A DNA stretch of 46,860 nt from Candidatus Gastranaerophilales bacterium (lineage in GTDB: Bacteria > Cyanobacteriota > Vampirovibrionia > Gastranaerophilales > Gastranaerophilaceae): contig CALUUV010000004.1 in the NCBI GenBank assembly GCA_944324055.1, positions 1 to 46,860 on the forward strand, given 5' to 3'. Below, piece after piece: positions 15,332 to 23,938 of the stretch. The notes beneath the pieces were generated by a model. That model ran no database searches. It was not told the origin of the DNA and worked only from the letters and a program-made list of their open reading frames with translations. The position numbers and the translations under genes were made by a program. Position 1 is the stretch's first letter, and the number at the start of each line of letters is the position of its first letter.

Positions 15332-16945
15332 ATCCTTTTGATTCTTAATATTTCTCTCAATATGTTTATATAATTCTATTCCGCCTGCTAAGCTATAAAC
15401 ATTTTTATATCCTTTTTGGAACAAAATTCTTGATGATACATAGCTTTGGAATCCTGTATTACAGAATAATAAGACTTTTCTATCTTTTGGAATTTCATCT
15501 AATCTATCACGTAATTGAGAATTAGGAATATTTATAGCACCATCAATACTATCTGAGAATGTTCCAATTTCTCTTATATCAATTAATAAAGAGTCTTTTA
15601 TATCTTCATAGAATCCAGGTTTTACATATCCATTGATAATATTTTCAGCATGCATTCCTAACATATTTACAGGATCCTTAGCTGATGAATATGGTGGAGC
15701 ATAGCATAATTCACTATCTAACATATCATATATTGAACCATTATTTCTCATTATAGTTGCAATTACATCTATTCTCTTTTCTACACCTTCATAACCGCAA
15801 GCTTGGGCTCCTAAAATTTCTCCTTTTTTAGTAAATAATAATTTATAAACTGTTGGTGTAGCATTTGGATAATAGCTCGCATGAGATGGTTTTATAATAA
15901 ATGTTTTAAGGTATTTTTTACCTTGTTTTATCAATTGTTTTTCATTATTACCAACGTTAGCAACTGTTAAATCAAAAACTTTAACAACAGCACTGCCCTG
16001 AGTTTTCTTGTATATTGATTTTTTACCTTTAATATTATCAGCAATAATTCTACCTTGTCTATTAGCAGGACCAGCTAGAGGGATTAAGACATCGCGTCCT
16101 GAAACAAAATCCACAACTTCAACACTATCTCCTCCTGCATAAATATCTTTATCTGAGGTTTGCATATATTTATTAACTTTTAAGCCGCCTAATTTTCCAA
16201 TTTCTAAACCACAATTTTTAGAAATTTCGACCTCTGGTCTTACACCTATTGCTAATATTGCAATATCAAATGGAATCATTTTCCCCGAATTTAGAACAAT
16301 ATTATCCCCATCAACTTCTTTTAATCCATCTTCAAGTATTAAATTAATTCCTTTATCACGCATTTCATTTTGAGCTAAAGCTGCAACTTCCTTATCTACT
16401 GGAGCCAGAATTTGATTCGATAATTCTATTAATGTTGTATTAAGACCTAGATGAACAAAATTTTCAGCCATCTCAACACCTATAAACCCACCACCGATAA
16501 CAACTGCATTTTTTGCATCTTTTGATAATACAGATTTTATATCATCACCATTTCTTAAAGTTCTAACAGTAAATATATTAGGATGATTTATTCCTTTAAC
16601 ATTTGGAACAAAAGGATTTGCACCTAGAGCTAATACCAATTTATCATATTGCAATTTGTCTGAATTATTAATTTCAACAGTTTTATGTTTTCTATCTATA
16701 GAAGTTACACGTGAAGACAATCTTACTTCTATATTCAATAAATCCTTAAATCTTTGAACAGATGATACAATCATTTGTTGCCTAGAGTTAATTACATCAG
16801 AACAATAATATGGTAATCCACAATTAGCAATAGATATTTCATTTGTTGCTTCTAGAATAATAATTTCCATATCATCATCAAGACGTCTTAGTCTTGCTGC
16901 AGCACTTGCACCTGTTGCTCCACCACCTACTACTATTGTTCTCAT
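15317..16945 (-). CDS. CoA-disulfide reductase with C-terminal rhodanese domain
   Basis: A 542-aa flavoprotein. The FAD-binding site TIVVGGGATGASAAARLRR is followed by active-site Cys42 in ISIANCGLPYY, as in CoA-disulfide and polysulfide reductases. A second Rossmann motif for NAD(P)H is AVVIGGGFIGVEMAE, and GGDSVEV marks the second FAD motif. Residues about 455-540 form a rhodanese domain with catalytic Cys in LLFCNTGFQS. Such fusions reduce CoA disulfide or per/polysulfides, and serve redox balance in anaerobes. The start at 16945 is chosen over an in-frame ATG 42 bases upstream because AAGGAG sits seven bases before it. Confidence 0.9.
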   Translation of the reverse strand: MRTIVVGGGATGASAAARLRRLDDDMEIIILEATNEISIANCGLPYYCSDVINSRQQMIVSSVQRFKDLLNIEVRLSSRVTSIDRKHKTVEINNSDKLQYDKLVLALGANPFVPNVKGINHPNIFTVRTLRNGDDIKSVLSKDAKNAVVIGGGFIGVEMAENFVHLGLNTTLIELSNQILAPVDKEVAALAQNEMRDKGINLILEDGLKEVDGDNIVLNSGKMIPFDIAILAIGVRPEVEISKNCGLEIGKLGGLKVNKYMQTSDKDIYAGGDSVEVVDFVSGRDVLIPLAGPANRQGRIIADNIKGKKSIYKKTQGSAVVKVFDLTVANVGNNEKQLIKQGKKYLKTFIIKPSHASYYPNATPTVYKLLFTKKGEILGAQACGYEGVEKRIDVIATIMRNNGSIYDMLDSELCYAPPYSSAKDPVNMLGMHAENIINGYVKPGFYEDIKDSLLIDIREIGTFSDSIDGAINIPNSQLRDRLDEIPKDRKVLLFCNTGFQSYVSSRILFQKGYKNVYSLAGGIELYKHIERNIKNQKDLIPV

Positions 16946-17036
16946 ATGCATCTCCTTATTTATGTATCTATTATCATAGAATAGCATACAAAAAATATGC
17001 CTTTACATATCCTTTATAATCAATTAATTTTGGGGC

Positions 17037-17066
17037 AAAAAAAACAGGTAGGATAACCTTCCTGTT
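17037..17066 (-). terminator. Terminator of the sigma factor-prepilin peptidase unit
   Basis: AACAGGTAGG / CCTTCCTGTT with one mismatch and an ATAA loop, followed by eight Ts on the minus strand. It lies about 90 bases past the prepilin peptidase stop. Confidence 0.8.
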
Positions 17067-17151
17067 AAGATTTTACACTAGCCGAAATATAAATAGCATG
17101 TTTATTATAGTAATTTTTTTAAGAAATTACAATACTTTTACATTATTTATA

Positions 17152-18069
17152 TTAGATAAAAAATAAAAATAAAAATGCTGTCAAAAACATAGATGGCAAA
17201 AACGGCACTATACTTGGATTTTCATCATCCTTAAACATTAAAATCAAATATTTACATAGAAATAAAAATGCACAAATTAAGTTAAGAAATATTAAGATTC
17301 TAAATAACATACCAAAATCTATTACATAAATTTTCACTAAAAACATTAAAATATAAGAAATAATAAACCATATAAATATCAAACCTAATTTATAATTTGA
17401 ATTATCAATAATTTTTTTTATAAAACTAGGGATAAAAAATATAAATTCAAATAATAATACAGAAATAAACATGTACCATATATATTTATACCCACATAAT
17501 GCTGATAAAAATGCTATTGCATAAATATCACCTTCACCTATAATTTCTTTATGGAATATTGAATTAAGGAATTTGCGTAATAAATAAATCGATACGATAC
17601 CAACAAACAAGCCCAAAATAGAATTTAAAATATTGGTATAGTTAAATAAAATAGCTGACAATATCCCAATTATAGAATATTTTACAGATATCATTTTAGC
17701 CTTAATATCCATTCCTGCTAAGACTAGAAATAAAGATAAAACGATTAATGAAAACAGGAACTTTATACTTAGACCGAATTTGATAAATAAAACCCCATAA
17801 ATACACGCAGATAGTATTTCAATTGTGGGATAAATTATATCAATACGATTACAACATTTGTAACATTTACCTTTTAAAATCAAATAAGAGATAACTGGGA
17901 TATTTTGCCACCACTTCAACTGAGTATTACAAATAGGACATTTTGATGGAGGGAATAAAATACTTTCACCAGAAATTGTTCTTATAATTAAAACATTATA
18001 AAAACTTCCCATTATCAGCCCTAAAATAACTATACATACAAATTGATACCAAAAATTAGACAAAATCAT
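17152..18069 (-). CDS. pilD: Prepilin peptidase (type IV, A24 family)
   Basis: A 305-aa inner-membrane aspartyl protease that cleaves the leader of type IV prepilins. The N-terminal domain has GSFYNVLIIR, PPSKCPIC and CYKCC, the four-cysteine zinc site also found in PilD. The catalytic Asp pair is in LAGMDIKAKMI and IIGEGDIYA (the GxGD motif). Eight or so membrane helices are visible, with an unusually long hydrophobic tail after about residue 200. It begins three bases after the sigma factor stop, so both are on one transcript. Confidence 0.92.
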   Translation of the reverse strand: MILSNFWYQFVCIVILGLIMGSFYNVLIIRTISGESILFPPSKCPICNTQLKWWQNIPVISYLILKGKCYKCCNRIDIIYPTIEILSACIYGVLFIKFGLSIKFLFSLIVLSLFLVLAGMDIKAKMISVKYSIIGILSAILFNYTNILNSILGLFVGIVSIYLLRKFLNSIFHKEIIGEGDIYAIAFLSALCGYKYIWYMFISVLLFEFIFFIPSFIKKIIDNSNYKLGLIFIWFIISYILMFLVKIYVIDFGMLFRILIFLNLICAFLFLCKYLILMFKDDENPSIVPFLPSMFLTAFLFLFFI

Positions 18070-18072
18070 AAA

Positions 18073-18858
18073 TTAATCTTCTGCATCTTTTATATATTTA
18101 TACATTAATGAATATGCTTTTTTTAACTTTCTTGAAACCATCATCTCATTCATATTCATTTTTTCTGCAATATTTTTTTGCTTCATATCTTCATAATAGA
18201 ATAATTTGATTATAGTTTTTAATTCATCAGGTAGTCTTTCTATAACGTCATCTAATTCTATTTTCATATCATAACGTTCTACAAACTCATTGTAATCACA
18301 AGCTGGAGTTAAATCACCAATAGAAGCATTATTTTCTGAATCATTTACAACTTCATCAAGAGATACAACTTTTCTACGTCTATCTACATCAATAGCTGTT
18401 TGAACTTTTTGAACAGGGACTTCCAAAGCTTGAGCAAGTTTTTCATCTGTTAATTTTTCTAATTCTCTATCAGATAGAGTCTTTGAAAAATTTTTAATAC
18501 GAATTGCTAATTCCAAAACTTCTCTTGGAACTTTTATCATTGCAACTTTATCTCTCATATAGTGTTGCATTTCACCAACAATTAAATAACCGGCATAAAT
18601 TCTAAATTTAGAATTTTTATCAGGATTATACTTTTCTATCGCTTTTACAAGACCAATAGAACCTGCTTGTACTAAATCTTCAACAGGGTCTTCTGCACGT
18701 CGAGCAATTGAACGGGCAATTCTTTTAATTATAGGCATCATTGCAACAACAATTAGATTTTCAAGACGTTTTTTCTGCACTCTCTTTGTTGTTTGTTGAT
18801 AAGCATCTAACCATTCTTGTATTTTTATATATATTGAATCTTCTACTTGAGTGTTCAT
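18073..18858 (-). CDS. Group 3 RNA polymerase sigma factor, SigB/SigF type
   Basis: A 261-aa sigma-70 family factor lacking region 1.1. Region 2 reads EDLVQAGSIGLVKAIEKYNP, then FRIYAGYLIVGEMQHYMRDK. The IVGEMQHYMRD stretch resembles SigB/SigF factors (GEIQ..RD) rather than FliA. Region 3 is LELAIRIKNFSKTLSDRELEKLT, and region 4 is ERLPDELKTIIKLFYYEDMKQKNIAEKMN with a helix-turn-helix. In cyanobacteria SigF controls pilus and motility genes, and the joint transcript with a prepilin peptidase fits that role. Translation starts on what looks like a leaderless transcript from a promoter mirrored by the nudix promoter. It could read the sigma-28-like promoters in this window, but that is unproven. 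Confidence 0.9.
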   Translation of the reverse strand: MNTQVEDSIYIKIQEWLDAYQQTTKRVQKKRLENLIVVAMMPIIKRIARSIARRAEDPVEDLVQAGSIGLVKAIEKYNPDKNSKFRIYAGYLIVGEMQHYMRDKVAMIKVPREVLELAIRIKNFSKTLSDRELEKLTDEKLAQALEVPVQKVQTAIDVDRRRKVVSLDEVVNDSENNASIGDLTPACDYNEFVERYDMKIELDDVIERLPDELKTIIKLFYYEDMKQKNIAEKMNMNEMMVSRKLKKAYSLMYKYIKDAED

Positions 18859-18862
18859 ATTT

Positions 18863-18893
18863 TTATATTATCACATAATTTGTGATAATATAA
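18863..18893. promoter_or_regulatory. Mirror-symmetric bidirectional leaderless promoter
   Basis: Perfect 13-bp arms TTATATTATCACA / TGTGATAATATAA with a TAATT centre. Each arm holds an extended -10 (TGTGATAAT) facing outward. In both directions GATAAT is followed by exactly eight bases and then ATG (18898 plus, 18858 minus). Each -35 position overlaps the opposite -10, so the two promoters should exclude each other. Confidence 0.7.
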
Positions 18894-18897
18894 GTAT

Positions 18898-19437
18898 ATG
18901 GATTTCACTGAAAAAACACTTACATCTAAATATGTTTATAATGGCAAAGTTATTGATGTTAGAAAAGATGATATAGAAGTTTCTAACGGTCACAAATCTG
19001 TAAGAGAAGTTGTTGAACACTCTGGAGGGGTTACAATACTTGCGTTAAAAGATAATGGAAATATTTTATTTGTAAGACAATTTAGGTACCCAATTAAATC
19101 AGTTTCGTTAGAATTACCAGCTGGGAAATTAGAAAAAGGTGAAGATCCAGATGAAGCAGCTAAAAGAGAGCTTGAAGAAGAAACTGGTTATATTTCTACT
19201 AATTGGACTAAATTAGGATATATTTATACTTCAGTCGGTTTCTGTGACGAAAAGTTATATTTATATTTTACAAAAGACTTAAAATATAAAAAAGAAAATC
19301 CAGATGAAGACGAAATTATTGAATGTGAAGAATATTCAATTCCTAAAGTGTTTGAAATGATTGATAATGGAACAATCAATGATGCAAAAACAATTTGTGC
19401 AATTCTAAGAGCTAGGAAATACCTTAATTATGATTAA
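18898..19437 (+). CDS. Nudix hydrolase, ADP-ribose pyrophosphatase type
   Basis: A 179-aa Nudix enzyme. The Nudix box [23 protein letters not shown] is complete, with the upstream strands VRQFRYP and LELPAG that mark ADP-ribose pyrophosphatases (NudF-like). These split ADP-ribose to AMP and ribose 5-phosphate. It is the first gene of a four-gene run with HAD phosphatase, ispF and gloA. It overlaps the HAD gene by eight bases. A leaderless start is likely; there is no Shine-Dalgarno. The macro-domain enzyme at 4315 also acts on ADP-ribose derivatives but is unlinked. Confidence 0.92.
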   Translation: MDFTEKTLTSKYVYNGKVIDVRKDDIEVSNGHKSVREVVEHSGGVTILALKDNGNILFVRQFRYPIKSVSLELPAGKLEKGEDPDEAAKRELEEETGYISTNWTKLGYIYTSVGFCDEKLYLYFTKDLKYKKENPDEDEIIECEEYSIPKVFEMIDNGTINDAKTICAILRARKYLNYD

Positions 19438-20233
19438 ACTTGTTGCAACAGATATTGATGGGACTATTTTAAAAGATAATGGTGAATACTCTGAAGGAGT
19501 AAAAAATTGTATTGCTGATATGCAAAAAAAAGGGATTAAAGTAGTTATTGTCACAGGAAGAATGTATGCAGGCGCAAAACAAGTTGCAGAAAAACTTAAT
19601 CTCAAAGATGCAATCGTTTCATATCAAGGAGGACTAATAAAAGAAAATTGTCTCACAAATAAAACTCTATATGAAACTTGTATCCCTAAAGAAGATGCTA
19701 AACTTGTTCTTGATTGGGCAAAACAAAATAATATTCACATAAATCTATACATAAATGATATTCTTTATGTTGAAAACGATAATGAAACAATTCAAAAATA
19801 TGCTAAAAGACAAAATCTTGAATATAAAGTATGTAATTTCAACGATTTAGAATTAGATAATATTAACAAGATTCTTGCAATAAACTATAACGATGCAGAT
19901 ATTGTTACTTCTTGGGTAAAAGAATGTCAACAAAAATTCCCTCATTTGTATATAATTAAATCTACACCATATTTTTGTGAATTTTCCACAAAAAAAGCAA
20001 CAAAAGCTTGTGCTGTAAAATTCTTAAAAGGCTACTATAACATTAATGATAATGAAGTTCTTGCCATTGGAGATCAAGATAACGACATTGAGCTTTTAAA
20101 AGCTGGTGGAATAAGTATTGCAATGGGAAATGGGACAGAAGAGCTAAAAAAATATGCAGATTTTATTACTGATACAGTCGAAAATGACGGATTTGTAAAA
20201 GCTATGGAGAAATTTGTCTTATGTTCAAAATAG
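19430..20233 (+). CDS. Cof-type HAD-superfamily phosphatase
   Basis: A 267-aa HAD hydrolase of the Cof/IIB type. Motif I is [12 protein letters not shown] (nucleophile Asp and acid Asp), motif II is VIVTGR, Lys of motif III is in STKKATKA, and motif IV is [12 protein letters not shown]. The cap domain occupies roughly residues 85-190. These enzymes remove phosphate from sugar phosphates, FMN, pyridoxal phosphate or similar. The substrate is not predictable. It overlaps the nudix gene by eight bases and ispF by 13, so translation is coupled. Confidence 0.92.
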   Translation: MIKLVATDIDGTILKDNGEYSEGVKNCIADMQKKGIKVVIVTGRMYAGAKQVAEKLNLKDAIVSYQGGLIKENCLTNKTLYETCIPKEDAKLVLDWAKQNNIHINLYINDILYVENDNETIQKYAKRQNLEYKVCNFNDLELDNINKILAINYNDADIVTSWVKECQQKFPHLYIIKSTPYFCEFSTKKATKACAVKFLKGYYNINDNEVLAIGDQDNDIELLKAGGISIAMGNGTEELKKYADFITDTVENDGFVKAMEKFVLCSK

Positions 20234-20694
20234 GTCTAGGATACGATATTCATAAACTTGTTGAAAATAGAGATTTAATAATTGGCGGAGTTAAAATTAC
20301 ACACGAAAAAGGTCTTCTTGGGCACTCTGATGCTGATGTACTAGTTCACGCTATTATTGATGCTCTTTTAGGAGCTGCAGGATTGGCTGATATTGGAACT
20401 TTATTTCCAGACACAGATCCTAAATATAAAGATGCTGATAGCATTATCTTACTAAAACATGTATTTGAACTTGTAAAGCAAAAAGGATATAAAATAAATA
20501 ATATTGATAGTAATATTATTGCTCAAGCACCTAAAATGATGCCATATATCCCTAAAATGAAAGATGTTTTAGTAAAAGTCTTAGATTTAGATATAGAAAA
20601 TATTTCAATAAAAGCAAAAACAAAAGAAAAACTGGATGCAGTTGGAGAAAAGCTTGCAATAGAAGCAAACGCAGCTGTACTTTTAGAAAAATAA
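20221..20694 (+). CDS. ispF: 2-C-methyl-D-erythritol 2,4-cyclodiphosphate synthase
   Basis: A 157-aa IspF, the fifth enzyme of the MEP isoprenoid pathway, which cyclises CDP-ME 2-phosphate with loss of CMP. Metal ligands are in GYDIHKL (Asp, His) and in [13 protein letters not shown] (the family HSDADV..H motif). [30 protein letters not shown] and [12 protein letters not shown] are all present. Length is standard. There is no ribosome site of its own beyond coupling to the overlapping HAD gene. It is essential in bacteria that use the MEP route. Confidence 0.97.
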   Translation: MFKIGLGYDIHKLVENRDLIIGGVKITHEKGLLGHSDADVLVHAIIDALLGAAGLADIGTLFPDTDPKYKDADSIILLKHVFELVKQKGYKINNIDSNIIAQAPKMMPYIPKMKDVLVKVLDLDIENISIKAKTKEKLDAVGEKLAIEANAAVLLEK

Positions 20695-20705
20695 GGAGAA
20701 ACAAT

Positions 20706-21089
20706 ATGAAGTTTTTACATACAATGATAAGAGTTAAAAATATTGATGAATCTTTAAAATTTTATACTGAAGTTTTAAATATGAAGTTAGATAAAAAGAA
20801 AAGACTTGATGATTGTTGGTTATACTTTTTAACAGACGAAGAAAATGTAGCCCAAATTGAACTTACTTATAATGATGAAACTCCAGAACAAGGTTATGAA
20901 AATGGAAATTGTTTTGGTCATTTCGCATTTTCTGTTAAATCATTAGAGGAATTTACTAAAAAAATTGCAGATTTAGGATATGAATATCTCTATGAACCTT
21001 TTGATTTAAACGGAAAAGGAACTAAAATAGCATTCATTAAAGACCCTGATGGCAATGAAATTGAGCTTATTGAAAAAGTAGTTTGGTAA
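20706..21089 (+). CDS. gloA: Lactoylglutathione lyase / glyoxalase I-like
   Basis: A 127-aa vicinal-oxygen-chelate protein of glyoxalase I type. MKFLHTMIRVKNIDESLKFY carries the first metal His (His5). QIELTYN gives a Glu, NCFGHFAFSVKS the second His, and DPDGNEIELIE the final Glu. It converts the methylglyoxal-thiol hemithioacetal to a lactoyl thioester. AAGGAG precedes the ATG and the gap after ispF is 11 bases. It is the last gene of the nudix-HAD-ispF run. The physiological thiol in this organism is unknown. Confidence 0.93.
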   Translation: MKFLHTMIRVKNIDESLKFYTEVLNMKLDKKKRLDDCWLYFLTDEENVAQIELTYNDETPEQGYENGNCFGHFAFSVKSLEEFTKKIADLGYEYLYEPFDLNGKGTKIAFIKDPDGNEIELIEKVVW

Positions 21090-21091
21090 GC

Positions 21092-21117
21092 AAAAAAAAA
21101 GTCACTCAATGTGACTT
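21092..21117 (-). terminator. Terminator of the 270-aa gene
   Basis: AAGTCAC / GTGACTT with an ATTGA loop on the minus strand, followed by nine Ts. On the plus strand it also closes the gloA run but with a weak tail. Confidence 0.75.
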
Positions 21118-21175
21118 AAATATTTGTTATAGGGAAAAATTATATTATAGGGAAATTTTTGTTAAAGCATTCTTA

Positions 21176-21988
21176 TTATGAAAAACATTTGAATGCTTTT
21201 TCTATGTTGTCATTTCTTACTTGTTTTAATGAGTCCATTTCTGTTTTGATAGCATTTCTTTCTGTTTCAGTTTGAGAAAGTAATGTATCATATTGTGCAT
21301 CTTTTCTATTTATACGAGTAGTTTCAGCTTCATATACAGCTTCTGCTTTTTTCAATTCTTTATCATCTTGAACTTCTTGTAACATTAAATCATTTGAAAC
21401 AGTTACTTCAGTCCATTCACCTTCGCCGTCATCACCGCCTTCAGAATCCCATTTATGTAACAATACATCACCGTTTGCTAACATATTTGTTAACCATTCT
21501 GAGCTATCAGCATAAGCAGCATTCATACCAACAACGCCTTTACTTTCAGCTAAAACGACGAACAAATCAGTATAATAAGCTTTTGCATTCTCATCAATAT
21601 TTGTACCAGTTCCAACCATTGCAGTTACGAAACCTCCTTGGTTATTTTTGTTATTATTAAAAGCTGTTTCAACAGCAGGATCAACAATAAACTTACCAGA
21701 ATCAGGACCATTAACGATTTCTAGAGCATATAAACCTTGAATACCAGCGTTATAACCTTTAAACATATTGTTAAATGTAGCATCTCTATAATCTATTGAA
21801 CCATCTGTTTCAATATATTTATACTGAATTTTTTTAGCATCTAATGCTCGCATATATTCGTTATAAACAATATCAGACTCATTAGAAAGTTGGAGCTTCT
21901 GAGCTTGAATTCTCTGAGCTTGATACTCTATGCGATGCTGTCTAGATGTTAATTGCAGCAAACGTACTTGTGTCGCAGCTAAACCCAT
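21176..21988 (-). CDS. Flagellin-like two-helix protein, putative flagellar-exported protein
   Basis: A 270-aa protein, family not identified. The first ~50 residues (MGLAATQVRLLQLTSRQHRIEY, then a Gln-rich helix) and the last ~65 (ELKKAEAVYEAETTRINRKD to the end) are long amphipathic helices. They flank a Gly/Asn/Asp-rich globular middle. This helix-variable-helix plan is the plan of flagellin and hook-type proteins secreted by the flagellar type III system. There is no Sec signal. Upstream lies TAAAGAAA-N11-GTCGTTAA, close to the FliA promoter consensus, plus an operator-like palindrome. AAAGGAG precedes the ATG. A filament-associated or exported role is inferred from architecture and promoter only. 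Confidence 0.6.
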   Translation of the reverse strand: MGLAATQVRLLQLTSRQHRIEYQAQRIQAQKLQLSNESDIVYNEYMRALDAKKIQYKYIETDGSIDYRDATFNNMFKGYNAGIQGLYALEIVNGPDSGKFIVDPAVETAFNNNKNNQGGFVTAMVGTGTNIDENAKAYYTDLFVVLAESKGVVGMNAAYADSSEWLTNMLANGDVLLHKWDSEGGDDGEGEWTEVTVSNDLMLQEVQDDKELKKAEAVYEAETTRINRKDAQYDTLLSQTETERNAIKTEMDSLKQVRNDNIEKAFKCFS

Positions 21989-22021
21989 TTTTACTCCTTT
22001 TTCTAGTTTCCTTTGATTTAG

Positions 22022-22048
22022 TTAACGACATTTTATTTATTTTCTTTA
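22022..22048 (-). promoter_or_regulatory. Sigma-28-like promoter of the 270-aa gene
   Basis: Minus strand: TAAAGAAA (22048-22041), 11 bases, GTCGTTAA (22029-22022), against consensus TAAAGTTT-N11-GCCGATAA. Spacing is exact. The sequence around the -10 recurs upstream of flagellin. Confidence 0.6.
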
Positions 22049-22052
22049 GTAT

Positions 22053-22072
22053 TTGTAACACATTTGTTACAA
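22053..22072. promoter_or_regulatory. Operator-like palindrome TTGTAACA-N4-TGTTACAA
   Basis: Perfect 8-bp arms with a CATT spacer, directly upstream of the sigma-28-like -35 box. A third half site TTGTAACA lies at 22082-22089. It looks like a binding site for a dimeric regulator; the protein is unknown. Confidence 0.45.
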
Positions 22073-22155
22073 TATTAACTTTTGTAACAAATATATAAAT
22101 TTGCTAGTATATTTTAAGTAAAAATTGTATAATCAGTATATACACAATACAATAT

Positions 22156-22229
22156 AAAAATCCAACTATCACTATCTTTTTAAATCTAGTATGATTATTT
22201 AATCATACTTTTTTCTTTTATATAGTGAT
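22156..22229 (-). terminator. Nested hairpin after nth
   Basis: The outer stem ATCACTAT / ATAGTGAT (22168-22175, 22222-22229) encloses an inner stem AGTATGATT / AATCATACT with a four-base loop. On the minus strand the outer stem is followed shortly by TTTTT. It starts at the nth stop codon. Confidence 0.5.
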
Positions 22230-22855
22230 TATTTTTGTTCACAATAAGACTTAATTGGGCAATTTAAACAATCAGGTTTTTGAGGCTTACAAACATTTTG
22301 ACCGTGAGTAACCATTAAAGTATTTATATCAAGCCAATATTTGACTGGTAATTTTTCTCGTAAAGCAAACTCTGTTTCTTCGGGAGTTTTTGTATTTACG
22401 TAACCTATACGATTAAAAATCCTGTGAACATGAACATCAACACATATCGCAGGTTTATTAAAACCTTTTGCTAAAACTAAATTTGCAGTTTTTCTACCAA
22501 CACCATTAAATTTAACAAGTTCATCTATTTCATCAGGAACTTTTCCATCAAGTTCTTCCACAATTTGTTTTGATAGCTCAATAATTTGTTTTGCTTTATT
22601 TTTATAAAAACCAACAGGATAAATAGCTTTTTCTAAATCTTCTACATTTACACTCATCATTTGTTCTGGAGTTCTTGCTAGTTCTAACATTCTTAGCGTT
22701 GCAGGGTAAGTTGTTTTATCATTAGTTCTTAAACTTAATATACAACCAATTAATACAAGATAAGGATCTTTAAATTCTTCCATTAAATTAACAAAATCGC
22801 TTCTTGGCTGTTCAGCTTTTTCTAACGCCTTTACGATTTTATCAATATCTATCAT
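22229..22855 (-). CDS. nth: Endonuclease III
   Basis: A 208-aa base-excision repair glycosylase/AP lyase that removes oxidised pyrimidines. The helix-hairpin-helix is in LVKFNGVGRKTANLVLA with the catalytic Lys after GVGR. The catalytic Asp is in ICVDVHVHRI. The C-terminal 4Fe-4S cluster ligands are in CKPQKPDCLNCPIKSYC (Cys-x6-Cys-x2-Cys-x5-Cys). Length is standard. The start overlaps the lpxK stop by four bases, so the two genes are co-translated. Confidence 0.96.
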   Translation of the reverse strand: MIDIDKIVKALEKAEQPRSDFVNLMEEFKDPYLVLIGCILSLRTNDKTTYPATLRMLELARTPEQMMSVNVEDLEKAIYPVGFYKNKAKQIIELSKQIVEELDGKVPDEIDELVKFNGVGRKTANLVLAKGFNKPAICVDVHVHRIFNRIGYVNTKTPEETEFALREKLPVKYWLDINTLMVTHGQNVCKPQKPDCLNCPIKSYCEQK

Positions 22856-23895
22856 CTTTTTAATAATCCTTCTATATCAATAATATTTTTTAATTTTAAA
22901 GCAAATATATTATCCCTATCAAATTTTGCAAGTTTTACAGCATCTTTTTCTGTTGTAATTATATTTCCTCTAATATTTGCTAAATCTGATTTTGTATATC
23001 TATGATGATCATCAAATGTTATTCTATCTAAAATTTCATAATCAGACTCTAAAAATCTATAAAATTGAGAAGGCTGACCGATTGCACAAAGAGCTGTAAC
23101 AGCTTCTCCTGCGACAAGATTATCACCATTCTTAATATTATAAACATAATCAGGGAATGTATAACAAACAAAAGATTCGCACTTAAGCTTCTTGCTCATA
23201 ATTTTGGCAACTTTTTCTGCTCTTGCATTATCTTTTGATTTATTTACAACAACTAATTTATCAATTCTTTTAAATGCATCAGTATCTTCTCTTAAAGGAC
23301 CTGCAGGGAGCAATTTTTCATTACCAAAACCCATTTCAGAATCCATCAATACTATATTTAAATCTCTATGAATTCTTCTATATTGGAATGCATCATCTAA
23401 TATAATTTTTTTAACACCTAATTTTTCAATGGCATATTTTGCAGCTTTTACTCTGTCTTTACAAGTCAAAACAGCACACATATTTAGGTTAACTGCTAGC
23501 ATATATGCTTCATCACCAGCCATATCAGCATTATAAAAAAGATTAACACCATCTGATATTAAGTTAACTTTTTTATTAGAAAGCTTTCCGCCATAACCTC
23601 TTGAGATTACCGCAACCTTTTCATTATGATCCACAAAATATTGAGCTAATGCTTGAACTACTGGAGTTTTTCCAACACCACCAGTTGTCAAATTTCCAAC
23701 AGATATTACATCAGCGTCAACTTTTATCTCTTTTAGAATTCCTTTATCATACATCTTATTACGAACTTTAGTAACTAGACCGTAGAATAAAGAAAAGAAC
23801 TCTAACAAATCGAGCCAAAAGCCTTCAGCATTTTTATTATAATGTAATTCTGTTATACGGGATTTTAAGTTCAAAATAGTATGCCCTAATTCCAA
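22852..23895 (-). CDS. lpxK: Tetraacyldisaccharide 4'-kinase
   Basis: LpxK phosphorylates the 4' position of the lipid A disaccharide at the inner membrane. An amphipathic N-terminal segment FWLDLLEFFSLFYGLV leads to a Walker A motif SVGNLTTGGVGKTPVVQAL. Then follow ISRGYGG, DEAYMLA, ILDDAFQYRRIHRDLNIVL and PAGPLRE, all family hallmarks. I place the start at a TTG (23895), preceded by AAGG, giving 347 aa. An upstream TTG at 23919 would lie ahead of the predicted transcription start. Its presence implies an outer membrane with lipid A. It is translationally coupled to nth. Confidence 0.93.
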   Translation of the reverse strand: MELGHTILNLKSRITELHYNKNAEGFWLDLLEFFSLFYGLVTKVRNKMYDKGILKEIKVDADVISVGNLTTGGVGKTPVVQALAQYFVDHNEKVAVISRGYGGKLSNKKVNLISDGVNLFYNADMAGDEAYMLAVNLNMCAVLTCKDRVKAAKYAIEKLGVKKIILDDAFQYRRIHRDLNIVLMDSEMGFGNEKLLPAGPLREDTDAFKRIDKLVVVNKSKDNARAEKVAKIMSKKLKCESFVCYTFPDYVYNIKNGDNLVAGEAVTALCAIGQPSQFYRFLESDYEILDRITFDDHHRYTKSDLANIRGNIITTEKDAVKLAKFDRDNIFALKLKNIIDIEGLLKR

Positions 23896-23909
23896 TTGAT
23901 ACCTTGTAT

Positions 23910-23938
23910 ATAATAGCAAAAAAAGGACTACTTATCAA
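23910..23938 (-). promoter_or_regulatory. lpxK promoter nested in the fabI terminator
   Basis: Minus strand TTGATA (23938-23933), 17 bases, TATTAT (23915-23910). The -35 lies in the loop of the hairpin that ends the fabI transcript. The predicted start (~23903) is eight bases before the TTG codon. Confidence 0.6.

Noticed and set aside
18872-18884. CRP/FNR-type site between sigma and nudix genes
   Set aside because: The half sites are in the reverse order (TCACA-N5-TGTGA, not TGTGA-N6-TCACA). The arrangement is better explained by two outward -10 boxes.
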